Of a stretch of 64,000 nt of DNA, positions 7,944 through 16,891 are shown piece after piece. How positions within the stretch are numbered: position 1 is the stretch's first letter; every line of letters begins with the position of its first letter. Location of the stretch: positions 5,828,001-5,892,000 of the forward strand of contig CBDCVZ010000010.1 of the NCBI GenBank assembly GCA_965223215.1, in the 5' to 3' direction. Below the pieces are notes generated by a model, which was not told where the DNA came from, made no database searches, and saw only the letters and a list, made by a program, of their open reading frames with translations. This stretch comes from JABDMH01 sp965223215. Lineage in GTDB: Bacteria; Bacteroidota; Bacteroidia; Chitinophagales; Saprospiraceae. The position numbers were made by a program, and so were the translations under genes.

Positions 7944-9089
7944 ATGCTGGAGGAATTTGATGTCATTGTGATTGGCGTGGGATCAATGGGTTCGGCGACC
8001 TGTTATGAGCTGGCGAAACGCGGCTACAAGGTGCTGGGAATCGAGCAGTTTTCTCTCGCACATGAAAATGGTTCACATTCCGGTCAAAGCAGGCTGATTA
8101 GAGAGTCCTATTTTGAGGCACCAGAATACGTTCCAATTCTCAGAAGGGCCTATGAATTGTGGGAGCAGTTGGAAAGGGCTGCACAGGTTAGATTATTTTA
8201 TCGCACGGGTATTCACTACATGGGCGACACCGACCATGAAATGATTCAAGGTGTATTGCTGTCCGGGAACAAATACAATATTCCACTTGATCTATTGGAT
8301 GAAGGTCAGCGTAAAGAAGCTATGCCGACATTTCATTTCAATGAATCAGTGCACAGCGTATTTGAGCGCAATGCTGGTTTTGTATTGGCGGAGAAGTCCA
8401 TTCTCACATTTTGTGAGATGTCGATCAAAAAGGGAGCACGATTCATCCTTCAAACCAAGGTAAGTCGATGGAATTATCGTATGGGTCGCTTTGAGGTGGA
8501 GACTTCAAAAGGGTCTTTTTTCGCCAAAAAATTGATACTCACCTCTGGTGCCTGGACTGGACAAATGGCTTCTAATCTCCATCCAAAATTGGAGGTAACA
8601 CAGCAGACTCTAGCCTGGTTTGACCCGGGAGACTGGGCATCCTTCAGCCTTGGACAGTTTCCGTGCTGGATGTTTTCTAGCCTTCAATTAGAGGGCACTT
8701 TCTACGGGTTCCCCGTTTTACCTCCCCATCAATTTGATGGACCCCGCGGTCTTAAAATTGCCTATCACTGTAAGGGAAAACCCGTCACCGCCGATGCGAA
8801 AACCAACTTACCATCGGATCAAGATCTCGATGTTTTGCAGACCTTCGTGACGAGACATCTACCATCAGTCGGCTCGCTGCGCACTACAAAAACCTGCCTA
8901 TATACATATTCACATGATGCCAATTTTTACCTTGATCACTTGCCGGGATATGAAGGGGATGTTGCCATCGCATGTGGATTTAGCGGTCATGGATTCAAGT
9001 TTTCATCCGTGGTAGGTGAGATTCTCACGGATTTAATAACCGTAGGCAAAACAAATCTTCCAATCGAATTCCTGCGATTGAGTCGCTAG
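7944..9089 (+). CDS. FAD-dependent amine oxidase, monomeric sarcosine oxidase/N-methyltryptophan oxidase (SolA) family
   Basis: 381 residues, the length of monomeric sarcosine oxidases. The N-terminal Rossmann motif is FDVIVIGVGSMGSATCYELA, followed by the acidic residue of the FAD-ribose site in VLGIEQ and the family sequence HSGQSRLIRESY. The Cys that binds FAD covalently in this family is present in KTCLYTYSHDANF, and the C-terminal FAD-binding segment is CGFSGHGFKFS. Such enzymes demethylate N-methyl amino acids such as sarcosine or N-methyltryptophan and release hydrogen peroxide; the substrate here is unknown. It is transcribed away from the trp operon across a 500-base region. Confidence 0.85.
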   Translation: MLEEFDVIVIGVGSMGSATCYELAKRGYKVLGIEQFSLAHENGSHSGQSRLIRESYFEAPEYVPILRRAYELWEQLERAAQVRLFYRTGIHYMGDTDHEMIQGVLLSGNKYNIPLDLLDEGQRKEAMPTFHFNESVHSVFERNAGFVLAEKSILTFCEMSIKKGARFILQTKVSRWNYRMGRFEVETSKGSFFAKKLILTSGAWTGQMASNLHPKLEVTQQTLAWFDPGDWASFSLGQFPCWMFSSLQLEGTFYGFPVLPPHQFDGPRGLKIAYHCKGKPVTADAKTNLPSDQDLDVLQTFVTRHLPSVGSLRTTKTCLYTYSHDANFYLDHLPGYEGDVAIACGFSGHGFKFSSVVGEILTDLITVGKTNLPIEFLRLSR

Positions 9090-9177
9090 GTGTCCATTAA
9101 ATTTCGGTCAAATATTTACTGAATTTTCACACTTTCTTAACGGACATTTTTAGCTCAGATTTTCAGAAATGATGGCT

Positions 9178-9195
9178 TTCACGGTTTTCCGTGAA
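9178..9195 (+). terminator. Small hairpin downstream of the oxidase gene
   Basis: Perfect 7-bp stem TTCACGG/CCGTGAA with a TTTT loop, 89 bases after the oxidase stop. It is followed only by TTTGC, so if it terminates transcription it is weak. The remainder of the gap to the next gene shows nothing recognisable. Confidence 0.3.
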
Positions 9196-9299
9196 TTTGC
9201 AAAGGCACGGATTACGGTGATGTATCAACGGGCGACCTGACGCATATTTGCATCATTATTCTTAATCAATAGTTCATTAAATCAAAAACTTCAAAAATC

Positions 9300-10025
9300 A
9301 TGAAATCAATACAATTATTTTTATTGTCAGCAAGTCTCTTTGGAATATTTATGATCGGCATGTCCTTTACATCGGCAGATCATGAGATGGGCGAATATTT
9401 TGCCGCAGATTTTCGCGTTTCGAATATCAGAACACCCGGTGGCATGTGCTACGGAAAGAGCGAAAACAAAGTGATGGTTACGGTTACCAATCAAGGGAAT
9501 TCGGGATACAAGCAGGATATTCCAGTTCGCTTAGCTGTCGCACAAAAAGGCTCAAAAACAAAGTATTACACCGGTAAGGTCCGTCGAGGATTTACAGGAA
9601 GAGACACTCGAGGTCAGACGGTTGCCTTCAACAACATTTATATCAAGAATGGTGAGCAGGTCACACTGACTGCAGAGGTAAACCATGATAAGAGTGTATC
9701 TGAATCAGCTTATGGAAATAACAGGAGAACGATTAAGGTTAGGCCTAAAGGTAAGTGTGGTGATGCACAAGCCGCAAACGGAAAAACACTATCTGTGAGA
9801 GTTTATGATAATCCAGGTGGATCTCCACGAACAGGCTTAGGAGTTGAAGTCCGAAAGAGTGGTTTTGTCAAAAATGGCAATACAGGAAATAATGGTACGG
9901 CTGCCATTACGAACGTTCCAGTTGGAAGCTACACGATCAGGGTCAATCAAGGTACCTCGATATTAGAAACACGTACTTATGTGATGCCCGCTTATAATGC
10001 CACTTTAAATATTGTATTGGACTAG
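9300..10025 (+). CDS. Secreted protein with CARDB-like and C-terminal Ig-like domains
   Basis: 241 residues with a signal peptide (MKSIQLFLLSASLFGIFMIG, end near SFTSA). Residues about 35-150 look like a CARDB adhesion-type Ig fold: DFRVSNIRTPGG, MVTVTNQGNSGYKQDIPVRL, then an ending of the SAYGNNRRTIKV type. Residues about 158-241 resemble a carboxypeptidase-regulatory/SpaA-like fold: LSVRVYDNPGGSPRTGLGVEV, then GNNGTAAITNVPVGSYTIRV. There is no catalytic motif and no T9SS sorting tail. Probably an extracellular or periplasmic structural or binding protein. It appears to be a single-gene unit with its own terminator. Confidence 0.6.
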   Translation: MKSIQLFLLSASLFGIFMIGMSFTSADHEMGEYFAADFRVSNIRTPGGMCYGKSENKVMVTVTNQGNSGYKQDIPVRLAVAQKGSKTKYYTGKVRRGFTGRDTRGQTVAFNNIYIKNGEQVTLTAEVNHDKSVSESAYGNNRRTIKVRPKGKCGDAQAANGKTLSVRVYDNPGGSPRTGLGVEVRKSGFVKNGNTGNNGTAAITNVPVGSYTIRVNQGTSILETRTYVMPAYNATLNIVLD

Positions 10026-10057
10026 TGTTTTGATTTAATTGGTCTAAATTGAATTTG

Positions 10058-10082
10058 ATGGGCTTCCATTTTGGAAGCCCAT
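10058..10082 (+). terminator. Intrinsic terminator
   Basis: Perfect 11-bp inverted repeat ATGGGCTTCCA/TGGAAGCCCAT with a 3-base loop, 33 bases after the stop at 10025 and followed by TTCTCTTTT. It would end transcription of the CARDB-like gene and also separates it from the converging peptidase gene. Confidence 0.85.
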
Positions 10083-10149
10083 TTCTCTTTTACCATATTC
10101 ATTATAAATCATTGGCAAAGCATAACCGAGATTTACCGGCATCTCCTTC

Positions 10150-11622
10150 TTAATATTTTGCTGGGCTACCTCCCGGGATGGTGCTTGCAATAAAATTTCT
10201 AATGTCTTGATTTGCAGTTTGTAGATCTTCTGCTCTTAAATACATCATATGTCCACTGCGATAACCCTTAAAACTGAGCCGATCTTTCATTTTGCCACTG
10301 GGATCAAGATGCCACATGGTATATTTTGCATTAAAATACTGGGTTGCCCCATCGTAATATCCAGATTGGACCATCACATTTAAATAGGGGTTTTGCGCCA
10401 TCGCCTGGCGTAAATTTTCTCCCGTTCGATCCGATGTGCGGTCCCAAGGACGTACGGGCCCGAACATATTATATTTAACGTCCGTTTCAAAATCTAAATG
10501 ATCAGAGAAATAGTGATTGATCGCGGGCGTAAATGAATGTAGCCACGATGTCAATTCTGCATTAAAGTCAGGATAGTTGCCAGCATCCATTTTGTCGAGC
10601 CCGCGATATCTCGAATCAAGTCTACCCACCGTGAATCCCTCGGCTCGCAACAACTCTTTCCAAAAGAAAGGAGTGGGTACGATGAGATTATGTTGCAAAA
10701 TGGCATCTTTTGAGATCCCTGAATAGAAAGACATTTTTTCCGCCGCAGCCTCCCTTGCTGCATCATCAACGAAACCGCCCTTGGCCAAAACCGGTATCAG
10801 TTGATCGACGGTATATTTTTCCACCTCTTCTAAAACATCGAGCAAATCCCGACTTTGCAGTGATTGATCCAAGGCATTGTGATACCAGGCAGCTGCAGTA
10901 AAGTAGGGTAGACGAGTAGCGGATCCCACCGGACCATCCCGCTCAATGCCCAAGCCTGTGGGAGAGACTAATATCACTCCATTGAGGTACATCCACTGTG
11001 CATTTTGCAATTCAAGTGCCAGGCCGGATACTCGCGTAGTTCCATAGCTTTCACCGATAAGGTATTTTGGAGAAGTCCATCTTTTGTTTCTGGTTACAAA
11101 TGTGTTTAGCCATTCCGCTAGATATTTGATATCCGCATTTACTCCAAAGAAGACCTTCTTATCAGCTTTCTTATCAACAATTCTTGAATAACCTGTGTTG
11201 ACGGGATTGACATACACCACATCGGCAACGTCTAAAATCGTATGGGGATTCTCTTGAACACCATAGGGTTGGATCGGAAATCCCTCGTCATCGATATTGA
11301 GTACCCTGGGACCAGTATAAGCTATGTGCATCCAAACGGATCCAGAACCGGGGCCTCCATTAAACGAAATGACCAACGGGCGGGTAGATCGATCATCTAT
11401 GCCTGACCTCTGGTAAAAAGTATAGTGTAAGGCAGCAATAATACTGCCACTGTCACTCCAAACCGGTTGGGTGCCTACCGTTGCAGTATAATTAATTTTT
11501 TCACCATTTACCGTCACTTGATGACTGGTGCTGATGCTCGTGTCGGGTGGAAGCATTCGGCTTTGTGCCGAGATCGAAAGGGTGCAAGTACTGAAGCATA
11601 GAATTAGGATGAGCTCTTTCAT
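10150..11622 (-). CDS. Secreted serine carboxypeptidase (peptidase family S10)
   Basis: 490 residues with a signal peptide (ELILILCFSTCTLSISAQ). Family S10 signatures: the oxyanion region SFNGGPGSGSVWMH, the nucleophile Ser in LIGESYGTTR (near residue 193), the Asp in QSGYYDGATQ (near 424) and the His in YRSGHMMYL (near 459). All triad residues are present, so it should be active, probably in the periplasm, removing C-terminal residues from peptides. It lies 67 bases after holA on the same strand, but the link to DNA replication genes looks incidental. Confidence 0.9.
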   Translation of the reverse strand: MKELILILCFSTCTLSISAQSRMLPPDTSISTSHQVTVNGEKINYTATVGTQPVWSDSGSIIAALHYTFYQRSGIDDRSTRPLVISFNGGPGSGSVWMHIAYTGPRVLNIDDEGFPIQPYGVQENPHTILDVADVVYVNPVNTGYSRIVDKKADKKVFFGVNADIKYLAEWLNTFVTRNKRWTSPKYLIGESYGTTRVSGLALELQNAQWMYLNGVILVSPTGLGIERDGPVGSATRLPYFTAAAWYHNALDQSLQSRDLLDVLEEVEKYTVDQLIPVLAKGGFVDDAAREAAAEKMSFYSGISKDAILQHNLIVPTPFFWKELLRAEGFTVGRLDSRYRGLDKMDAGNYPDFNAELTSWLHSFTPAINHYFSDHLDFETDVKYNMFGPVRPWDRTSDRTGENLRQAMAQNPYLNVMVQSGYYDGATQYFNAKYTMWHLDPSGKMKDRLSFKGYRSGHMMYLRAEDLQTANQDIRNFIASTIPGGSPAKY

Positions 11623-11689
11623 GATAAATATTTTGAGAAATCTATTAAAGTGCTGAGCGTAGAATGATTTTTAAAGGTAAGTGATTCTT

Positions 11690-12694
11690 TTAGCAGCTTA
11701 AAATGTGGTAAATCATTTCTTGCATAAGGGATTGATCGGTGGCATTTACGCGGTCAACGCCTTTCGACTTCAGATCATATTCTCTAAGCAAGTGAAGAAT
11801 TTTTTCTGTTTGAGAAATACTATAAGCCTGTGCGGCCCTCCGGTAATCTTTTACGAAATAAGAAGTCGATAAACCGAGCACTTTTTGAATTTCTCGATCA
11901 TTCGCGCTCTTCAATGCGTGCATTTGATAGATTTTTGAGAAATACCCAAATAAAGTGCCCACTACCATAATTAATGGATTGTTTCGAGGATTAGACTGAA
12001 AGTACCCAATGATCCGATATGTTTTTTCCAAGTTTCTGCTGCCAAGTGCATTTTGCAATTCGAAAACATTAAAATCCTTGCTTATACCGATATACTTTTC
12101 AATATCCTTTCTCGTGATTTCATGCCCTTTACTTAAGTTGATCGCTAGCTTGTCAAGTTCATTCGCTACTTTACCGAGATTATTTCCTAAATATTCAGCA
12201 ATCAAAGTCGTTTCTCTCGCTCCGATCTTAAATCCCTGCCGGATTAAATAATTGCTGATCCAGGCAGGCATTTGATTGTCGTAAACCCGCTTGGATTCAA
12301 ACACATTGGCATGCTTGGTGACAAGCTTTGCAAACTTGGTACGTTTATCAAATTTGGCATGTTTAAAACAAATGACCAGAAGGGTACTTTCAGAGGGATT
12401 TTCGATGTACAAACCCAGCTCTGTCAGCCCCTTCATGGATTGTGCTTCTTTCAAGATTACTACCTGATGACTCGCCATCATGGGAAATCGTCTGGCCGCA
12501 TCAATGACCACCTTGTGATCCACATCCTTGCCGTACAGCACGGTTAAATTAAAGGACTTCTCTGAATCATCAAGAACTTCGTGCTCGAAGTGATGAGTCA
12601 ATTGATCGATGTAATAAGGTTCGTCACCGTGCAGAAAATAGACCGGCTGAAACTTCCTTGCCTTTAAGTCTTTTTTGATCTGTTCGTAATTCAC
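11690..12694 (-). CDS. holA: DNA polymerase III subunit delta
   Basis: Clamp-loader subunit that opens the sliding clamp; 334 residues, usual length. The N-terminus FQPVYFLHGDEPYYIDQL is typical of HolA, as is the domain II-III boundary FELQNALGSRNLEKTY with the C-terminal helical domain after it. It starts with GTG at 12694, which overlaps the hemH stop in a GTGA arrangement, indicating translational coupling. Confidence 0.92.
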   Translation of the reverse strand: MNYEQIKKDLKARKFQPVYFLHGDEPYYIDQLTHHFEHEVLDDSEKSFNLTVLYGKDVDHKVVIDAARRFPMMASHQVVILKEAQSMKGLTELGLYIENPSESTLLVICFKHAKFDKRTKFAKLVTKHANVFESKRVYDNQMPAWISNYLIRQGFKIGARETTLIAEYLGNNLGKVANELDKLAINLSKGHEITRKDIEKYIGISKDFNVFELQNALGSRNLEKTYRIIGYFQSNPRNNPLIMVVGTLFGYFSKIYQMHALKSANDREIQKVLGLSTSYFVKDYRRAAQAYSISQTEKILHLLREYDLKSKGVDRVNATDQSLMQEMIYHILSC

Positions 12695-13734
12695 AGCCGA
12701 CGCTTAAATTCAGTTCGTTCTTCAATGATCTTCAGTACCGCATCCATCCACAACGGGTCGTCATTTAAACTCGGTACCAGATCCAATTTTTCACCCCCCA
12801 TAGCCTCAAATTCTTGCTGATATTCAACCCCCACCTCTATGGTAGTCTCTAAACAGTCGGCCACAAATGCTGGGCTAAAAACCAGCATCCGCTTATCTCC
12901 CTGGCTGGCTCGCTGCTTTAATACGGCGCTGGTATAGGGTTGAGTCCATGGATCTTTTCCGAGCCTGGATTGAAAGCACGTTGTATACTGGTCGGGCTCT
13001 AGTGACAGCTTTCTTGCGAGGGCTTGCGTGGTGGCATAACTCTGGGCAGAATAGCAGTGACGGTTATGGAGTCCAATGGCCTGACAGCAATCTTTGGCTT
13101 TTAAGCAGTGCTGATGGTCATCGGCTTTTACCAACTGTCGTTGCGGTAAACCGTGATAACTAAATAAGATGTGATCGTAACTGTTTAGATCAAAATCTTT
13201 GCTGTGATTCACGATTACCTGCAGAAAATCTTCATGATCATAGTAGTCCTGAATAAAACTCAAAGATGGAATCACCTGCCTCTTGGCCACCTCCCTCAAT
13301 ACAACCTCAAAAGCCGATCCCGTCGATGCCGACGCATAATGTGGAAAAAGTGGAAAAACGATTAAGTTGGTAACGTCTTGTTTCCATAAGGTGTCAAGGG
13401 CTTCGGCGATCGAAGGATTTTGGTAGCGCATGCCCAGGGCCACCGGCACTTCAGTGCCTACCCGATCCTGTATACCATCCCTTAGTCTTTCTCCGTAGTA
13501 CAATAGCGGCGACCCATGATTTGTCCATAATTCTTGGTACAATTTGGTTGAATTGGCAGTGCGAAAGGGCACGATGATACCCCGTACCAGAAGTTGCCGT
13601 TTCATCCATGGAAAATCAATCACCCTTTCGTCCGTCAGAAACTGGGTAAGATATCGACGTACGTCAGATTTATTAGGCGCATCAGGTGTGCCGAGATTGA
13701 TCAGAAGGATGCCGGTTTTATCTGTCTTAGCCAT
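12691..13734 (-). CDS. hemH: Ferrochelatase
   Basis: Inserts Fe2+ into protoporphyrin IX, the last step of protohaem synthesis. 347 residues. Motifs: GILLINLGTPDAP at the N-terminus, YHGLP with the metal-site His (LFSYHGLPQRQL), and the conserved acidic segment ADCLETTIEVGVEYQQEF. The 3' end overlaps holA by four bases. Haem demand fits the c-type cytochrome genes elsewhere in the window. Confidence 0.95.
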   Translation of the reverse strand: MAKTDKTGILLINLGTPDAPNKSDVRRYLTQFLTDERVIDFPWMKRQLLVRGIIVPFRTANSTKLYQELWTNHGSPLLYYGERLRDGIQDRVGTEVPVALGMRYQNPSIAEALDTLWKQDVTNLIVFPLFPHYASASTGSAFEVVLREVAKRQVIPSLSFIQDYYDHEDFLQVIVNHSKDFDLNSYDHILFSYHGLPQRQLVKADDHQHCLKAKDCCQAIGLHNRHCYSAQSYATTQALARKLSLEPDQYTTCFQSRLGKDPWTQPYTSAVLKQRASQGDKRMLVFSPAFVADCLETTIEVGVEYQQEFEAMGGEKLDLVPSLNDDPLWMDAVLKIIEERTEFKRRL

Positions 13735-13837
13735 GTCTTCGTTCTAGCTGCAATAATAGAACTATCTCCGGAGATGTTGGGTTTTGATCAGCTAGATTTT
13801 ACTGTGCTCCCACCGAACCGAGTTTTTTTGGGAACAG

Positions 13838-13869
13838 GAATTCTATTAAGCATTGGTTGAATAGAATTC
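13838..13869. repeat. 10-bp inverted repeat, possible terminator
   Basis: GAATTCTATT and AATAGAATTC form a perfect 10-bp stem with a 12-base loop, lying 13 bases beyond the stop of the MFS gene and upstream of hemH. It could end MFS transcription, but no T-run follows on the minus strand, so terminator function is uncertain. Confidence 0.35.
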
Positions 13870-13881
13870 TGAAAACCAGGA

Positions 13882-15099
13882 CTAGATACCCGATGATCGG
13901 AAAGTCCGGATTACCAGCAGAAGACAGACCGTCGTGAAAACAGCACCGGCAAAGAATGGGGCCCCTGGAAAATAGATCGGCGCCGATGCATTAGTAAAAT
14001 AGTAGAAAAGGGAAGTCATTAAGACCGGGCCGAAAATGGTGGTTACACTAACCAAACTGGTCAGACCACCTTGTAGCTCACCCTGCTCTTGATCGGGTAC
14101 TTGACTCGACATGATTCCCTGCATGGTGGGACCGGCCAAACCTCCAAGGGCAGATGGGATAATGAATACCAACATCCAAAAACCAGTGGGGGCGAAGGCA
14201 AACAGCACAAAAGCAATGGCATAGAGTGATAGACCTAGGTACACCGCATTTTTTTGCCCCAGTTTTGGCACGGCTACCCGGATAAGTCCTCCTTGCACCA
14301 GCGCCACAAACAATCCCACTACGCCTAAGCTAAATCCAACCTGTGCTTCATCCCAGGCAAACTTTTCCATGGTATAGTAAGACCAGGTACTCTGCATAGC
14401 ATAGCCAGCAAAGTACAGTAGAATTAAGGCACCGATCAGCCCAGCGATCACAGGATATTTTCCCAATTGAAAGAGAGATCCCACTGGATTGGCACGCTTG
14501 ATGTCAAAAGAGCGTCGCTTTTCAATGGCTAGGGATTCGGGCAATATAAAGAAGCCGTAGAGCCAATTTAACAGAGAAAGACCCGCGGCGGCATAAAACG
14601 GAATGCGTGAACCATATTGACCCAATAGACCGCCGATCACGGGTCCAATAATAAATCCAAGGCCAAATGCGGCTCCGATCAAACCGAAATTCTGAGCTCT
14701 TTTTTCGGGTGTACTCACATCAGCAATGTAGGCGGATGCGGTGGTAAAGCTAGCTCCAGCTATTCCAGAAATAATTCTCCCAACAAATAACCAGGTAATG
14801 GTTGGTGCCATGGCCATGAAAATATAATCCACCCCTAGCCCAAACAAGGAAAAAAGTAAGATCGGTCTTCGCCCAAATCGATCACTAAGTCCACCTAAAA
14901 TCGGTGAGAAGATAAATTGCATGATCGCATAGGAAAACATCAGCCACCCTCCATAGGCTGCAGCTTGACTTAGATTGCCATCAATCAGCTCAGAAATTAG
15001 GGTGGGCAAAACAGGCACAATGATGCCAAGACCAATTACATCGATGAGTACCGTGATGAAGATGAATGTAAGTGATCGACTATTACTTTTTTTCTCCAT
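13882..15099 (-). CDS. MFS transporter, TCR/Tet drug-exporter type
   Basis: 405 residues with about twelve hydrophobic segments. The first segment carries DVIGLGIIVPVLP, and the loop between helices 2 and 3 carries the MFS motif A, GGLSDRFGRRPILL. Helix 5 motif C is seen as GLGFIIGPVIGGLLG. These resemble class TetA-like drug:proton antiporters, but many non-resistance exporters share them, so no substrate is assigned. ATG at 15099 is preferred to a GTG at 15105. It overlaps the end of the nucleotidyltransferase gene by 17 bases, suggesting co-translation. Confidence 0.85.
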   Translation of the reverse strand: MEKKSNSRSLTFIFITVLIDVIGLGIIVPVLPTLISELIDGNLSQAAAYGGWLMFSYAIMQFIFSPILGGLSDRFGRRPILLFSLFGLGVDYIFMAMAPTITWLFVGRIISGIAGASFTTASAYIADVSTPEKRAQNFGLIGAAFGLGFIIGPVIGGLLGQYGSRIPFYAAAGLSLLNWLYGFFILPESLAIEKRRSFDIKRANPVGSLFQLGKYPVIAGLIGALILLYFAGYAMQSTWSYYTMEKFAWDEAQVGFSLGVVGLFVALVQGGLIRVAVPKLGQKNAVYLGLSLYAIAFVLFAFAPTGFWMLVFIIPSALGGLAGPTMQGIMSSQVPDQEQGELQGGLTSLVSVTTIFGPVLMTSLFYYFTNASAPIYFPGAPFFAGAVFTTVCLLLVIRTFRSSGI

Positions 15100-15685
15100 G
15101 CCCACTTCCCATTTTCGGTTTATCGATGTCTAAAAGGATGTGATCATTTTGCATCGGTAAAAAAATCACTTTTTGGTGATGTTCATGAATTATTCTTTTG
15201 GCTCCCTGGTCAGAAACAACTAGATTTTTTAATGCAGCGAAGTGGGCCTGTCCAAATAAGACTGGATGTCCTGCTTGACCCGCAAAGGTAGGCACCACAA
15301 TCTGATCAGGGTTGTCAGTTTCAGTAAATTTTAAGATTATTTGATTGTATTCCATCGAGGAAATAAAGGGCATATCGCCTAGACAAATTAGACAACCATC
15401 ACACATTTGTTGATTATGTATCCCTGCGGCAATGGAAGTACTCATGCCCTGTGAATAATTTGGATTCACGATGAAATCGACATGATTTGCAAAGGAAGAT
15501 AGCTGCGATTGAATGAAGGATGCTTCGTGGCCAAGAACTACCGTGATTTTCCCAATTTCGGAGGCCATGAGATGATTGAGCGTATGTGCCAACATGGGTT
15601 GACCATTGATCTGGTAAAGCATTTTGTTAATGGAGCCCATTCTCGTGCCTAAACCAGCTGCCAACACCAACGCATTAATGATCAT
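15083..15685 (-). CDS. MobA/MocA-like nucleotidyltransferase
   Basis: 200 residues. The signature NTP-binding loop is ALVLAAGLGTRMGSINKML, followed by GQPMLAHTLNHL, and the metal-binding region is CLICLGDMPFIS. PTFAGQAGHPVLFG is typical of the molybdenum cofactor cytidylyl/guanylyltransferase branch (MocA/MobA), which attaches CMP or GMP to molybdopterin. An XdhC family gene lies 4 kb away, consistent with a Mo-hydroxylase maturation role, but no Mo enzyme is encoded in the window. It shares a unit with the MFS gene (17-base overlap) and follows the BNR gene by 7 bases. Confidence 0.75.
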   Translation of the reverse strand: MIINALVLAAGLGTRMGSINKMLYQINGQPMLAHTLNHLMASEIGKITVVLGHEASFIQSQLSSFANHVDFIVNPNYSQGMSTSIAAGIHNQQMCDGCLICLGDMPFISSMEYNQIILKFTETDNPDQIVVPTFAGQAGHPVLFGQAHFAALKNLVVSDQGAKRIIHEHHQKVIFLPMQNDHILLDIDKPKMGSGHGEKK

Positions 15686-15692
15686 CGACCAG

Positions 15693-16772
15693 TTAGTTTA
15701 GAAAAAATTGGAGATTATGAATGGGAGGTAAATGGCCGGAGATTTTGGTCCAATGTTCCCCGTTATCATCTGAAATGAATAAATTTCCATTAGTTGTTCC
15801 AAAACTCATGTTTTTCTCAAGCCGCGCAAAAGCATGGCGGAAAACTAAGTCAAAACATGCCTGTTGAGGTAACCCGGAGGTGATTTTCCGCCAAGTCTTT
15901 CCACCATCCTCAGTACAACAAACCACTAATCTTTGGTCTTTTGCAACACGTTGTTCGTCACTTTCAGCGGGAATAATCCATGCCTTATCTTCATCCTCTG
16001 GATCAATCACGAGAGGAAATCCATAGGCCCCATATCCATCCTCACTTGTGACATCCTGCCACATTTTCCCCCCCACATTACTGCGGAATACACCGCAGTG
16101 ATTTTGTTGCCATAAGACGTTGGGATCAGCGTGACTTATGGCCATGGCGTGAGGGTCATGACCAAACTCGGAATAAGGGTTGGGTAAAAAATCGGCCCTC
16201 AAGCCCTGGTTAAGTCCAACCCAGCTCTGTCCCGCATCATAGGAGGCGAAAACACCAGCACAACTCACACCTACAAAAATGGTATTGGGATCTTTTGGAT
16301 GCAGTAAGATGCAATGGATGCCTGCCTGATTTCGTCCACCTCCAAACCAATGATCCGGCCTGCTCGGATGAGTCCAGAGGCCCTGACAAAGATGAAAGGT
16401 CTTCGCCTGATCATCACTCCAGAACAATCCACCTGGCTCTGTGCCTATCCAGAGCCGGCTGGCAGAGGAATCGAAGGCACCGCTCCAGATCAATTGGAGG
16501 GTGGCTGAACGGTGATTTGTCAGTGTTGCATCTGCCGGATACTTGGGTACCGATTTCTCCTGCCAGTGCAAACCGCCGTCGCTAGATCGAAACAATTTTG
16601 GGCCCCAATGTTTAATGGCCAAACCGACCCAGATTACATCTGTATTTGGCTCCATATACAGCATTGATACCGACAGGCCCGAAAAAGCCACCCGATCCAG
16701 CTTCCATTGACTTTTGGATTGCTTAAAAAATAAGAGGCCCTTCGTAGAGCCAATCAATAATCGCATGATCAT
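15693..16772 (-). CDS. BNR/sialidase-like beta-propeller protein
   Basis: 359 residues made of repeats with Asp-box-like signatures: LFRSSDGGLHWQE, FWSDDQAKTF, FASYDAGQSWVGL, FRSNVGGKMWQDV, CCTEDGGKTWRKI and FISDDNGEHWTKI. This is the propeller fold shared by sialidases and Ycf48/VPS10-like proteins. No sialidase catalytic residues are apparent and no signal peptide is evident (MRLLIGSTKGLLFFKQ), so it is probably a cytoplasmic propeller of unknown role. ATGs at 16772 and 16766 are both possible. It is the first gene of the unit continuing into the nucleotidyltransferase and MFS genes. Confidence 0.7.
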   Translation of the reverse strand: MIMRLLIGSTKGLLFFKQSKSQWKLDRVAFSGLSVSMLYMEPNTDVIWVGLAIKHWGPKLFRSSDGGLHWQEKSVPKYPADATLTNHRSATLQLIWSGAFDSSASRLWIGTEPGGLFWSDDQAKTFHLCQGLWTHPSRPDHWFGGGRNQAGIHCILLHPKDPNTIFVGVSCAGVFASYDAGQSWVGLNQGLRADFLPNPYSEFGHDPHAMAISHADPNVLWQQNHCGVFRSNVGGKMWQDVTSEDGYGAYGFPLVIDPEDEDKAWIIPAESDEQRVAKDQRLVVCCTEDGGKTWRKITSGLPQQACFDLVFRHAFARLEKNMSFGTTNGNLFISDDNGEHWTKISGHLPPIHNLQFFLN

Positions 16773-16891
16773 CGAATTTAGAAATGCAATATGATCAATA
16801 TGTTGTAAAGATCTAGCCTTTTTAGATCATCATACTGGTTTGATTTACCCTTTTCCCACGGGTTTGCAATTTGAAATTGTAATTTGCTCCC

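Noticed and set aside
13882..15099. Calling the MFS transporter a tetracycline resistance gene
   Set aside because: The TetA-like motifs are shared by many MFS exporters; there is no TetR-type gene beside it.
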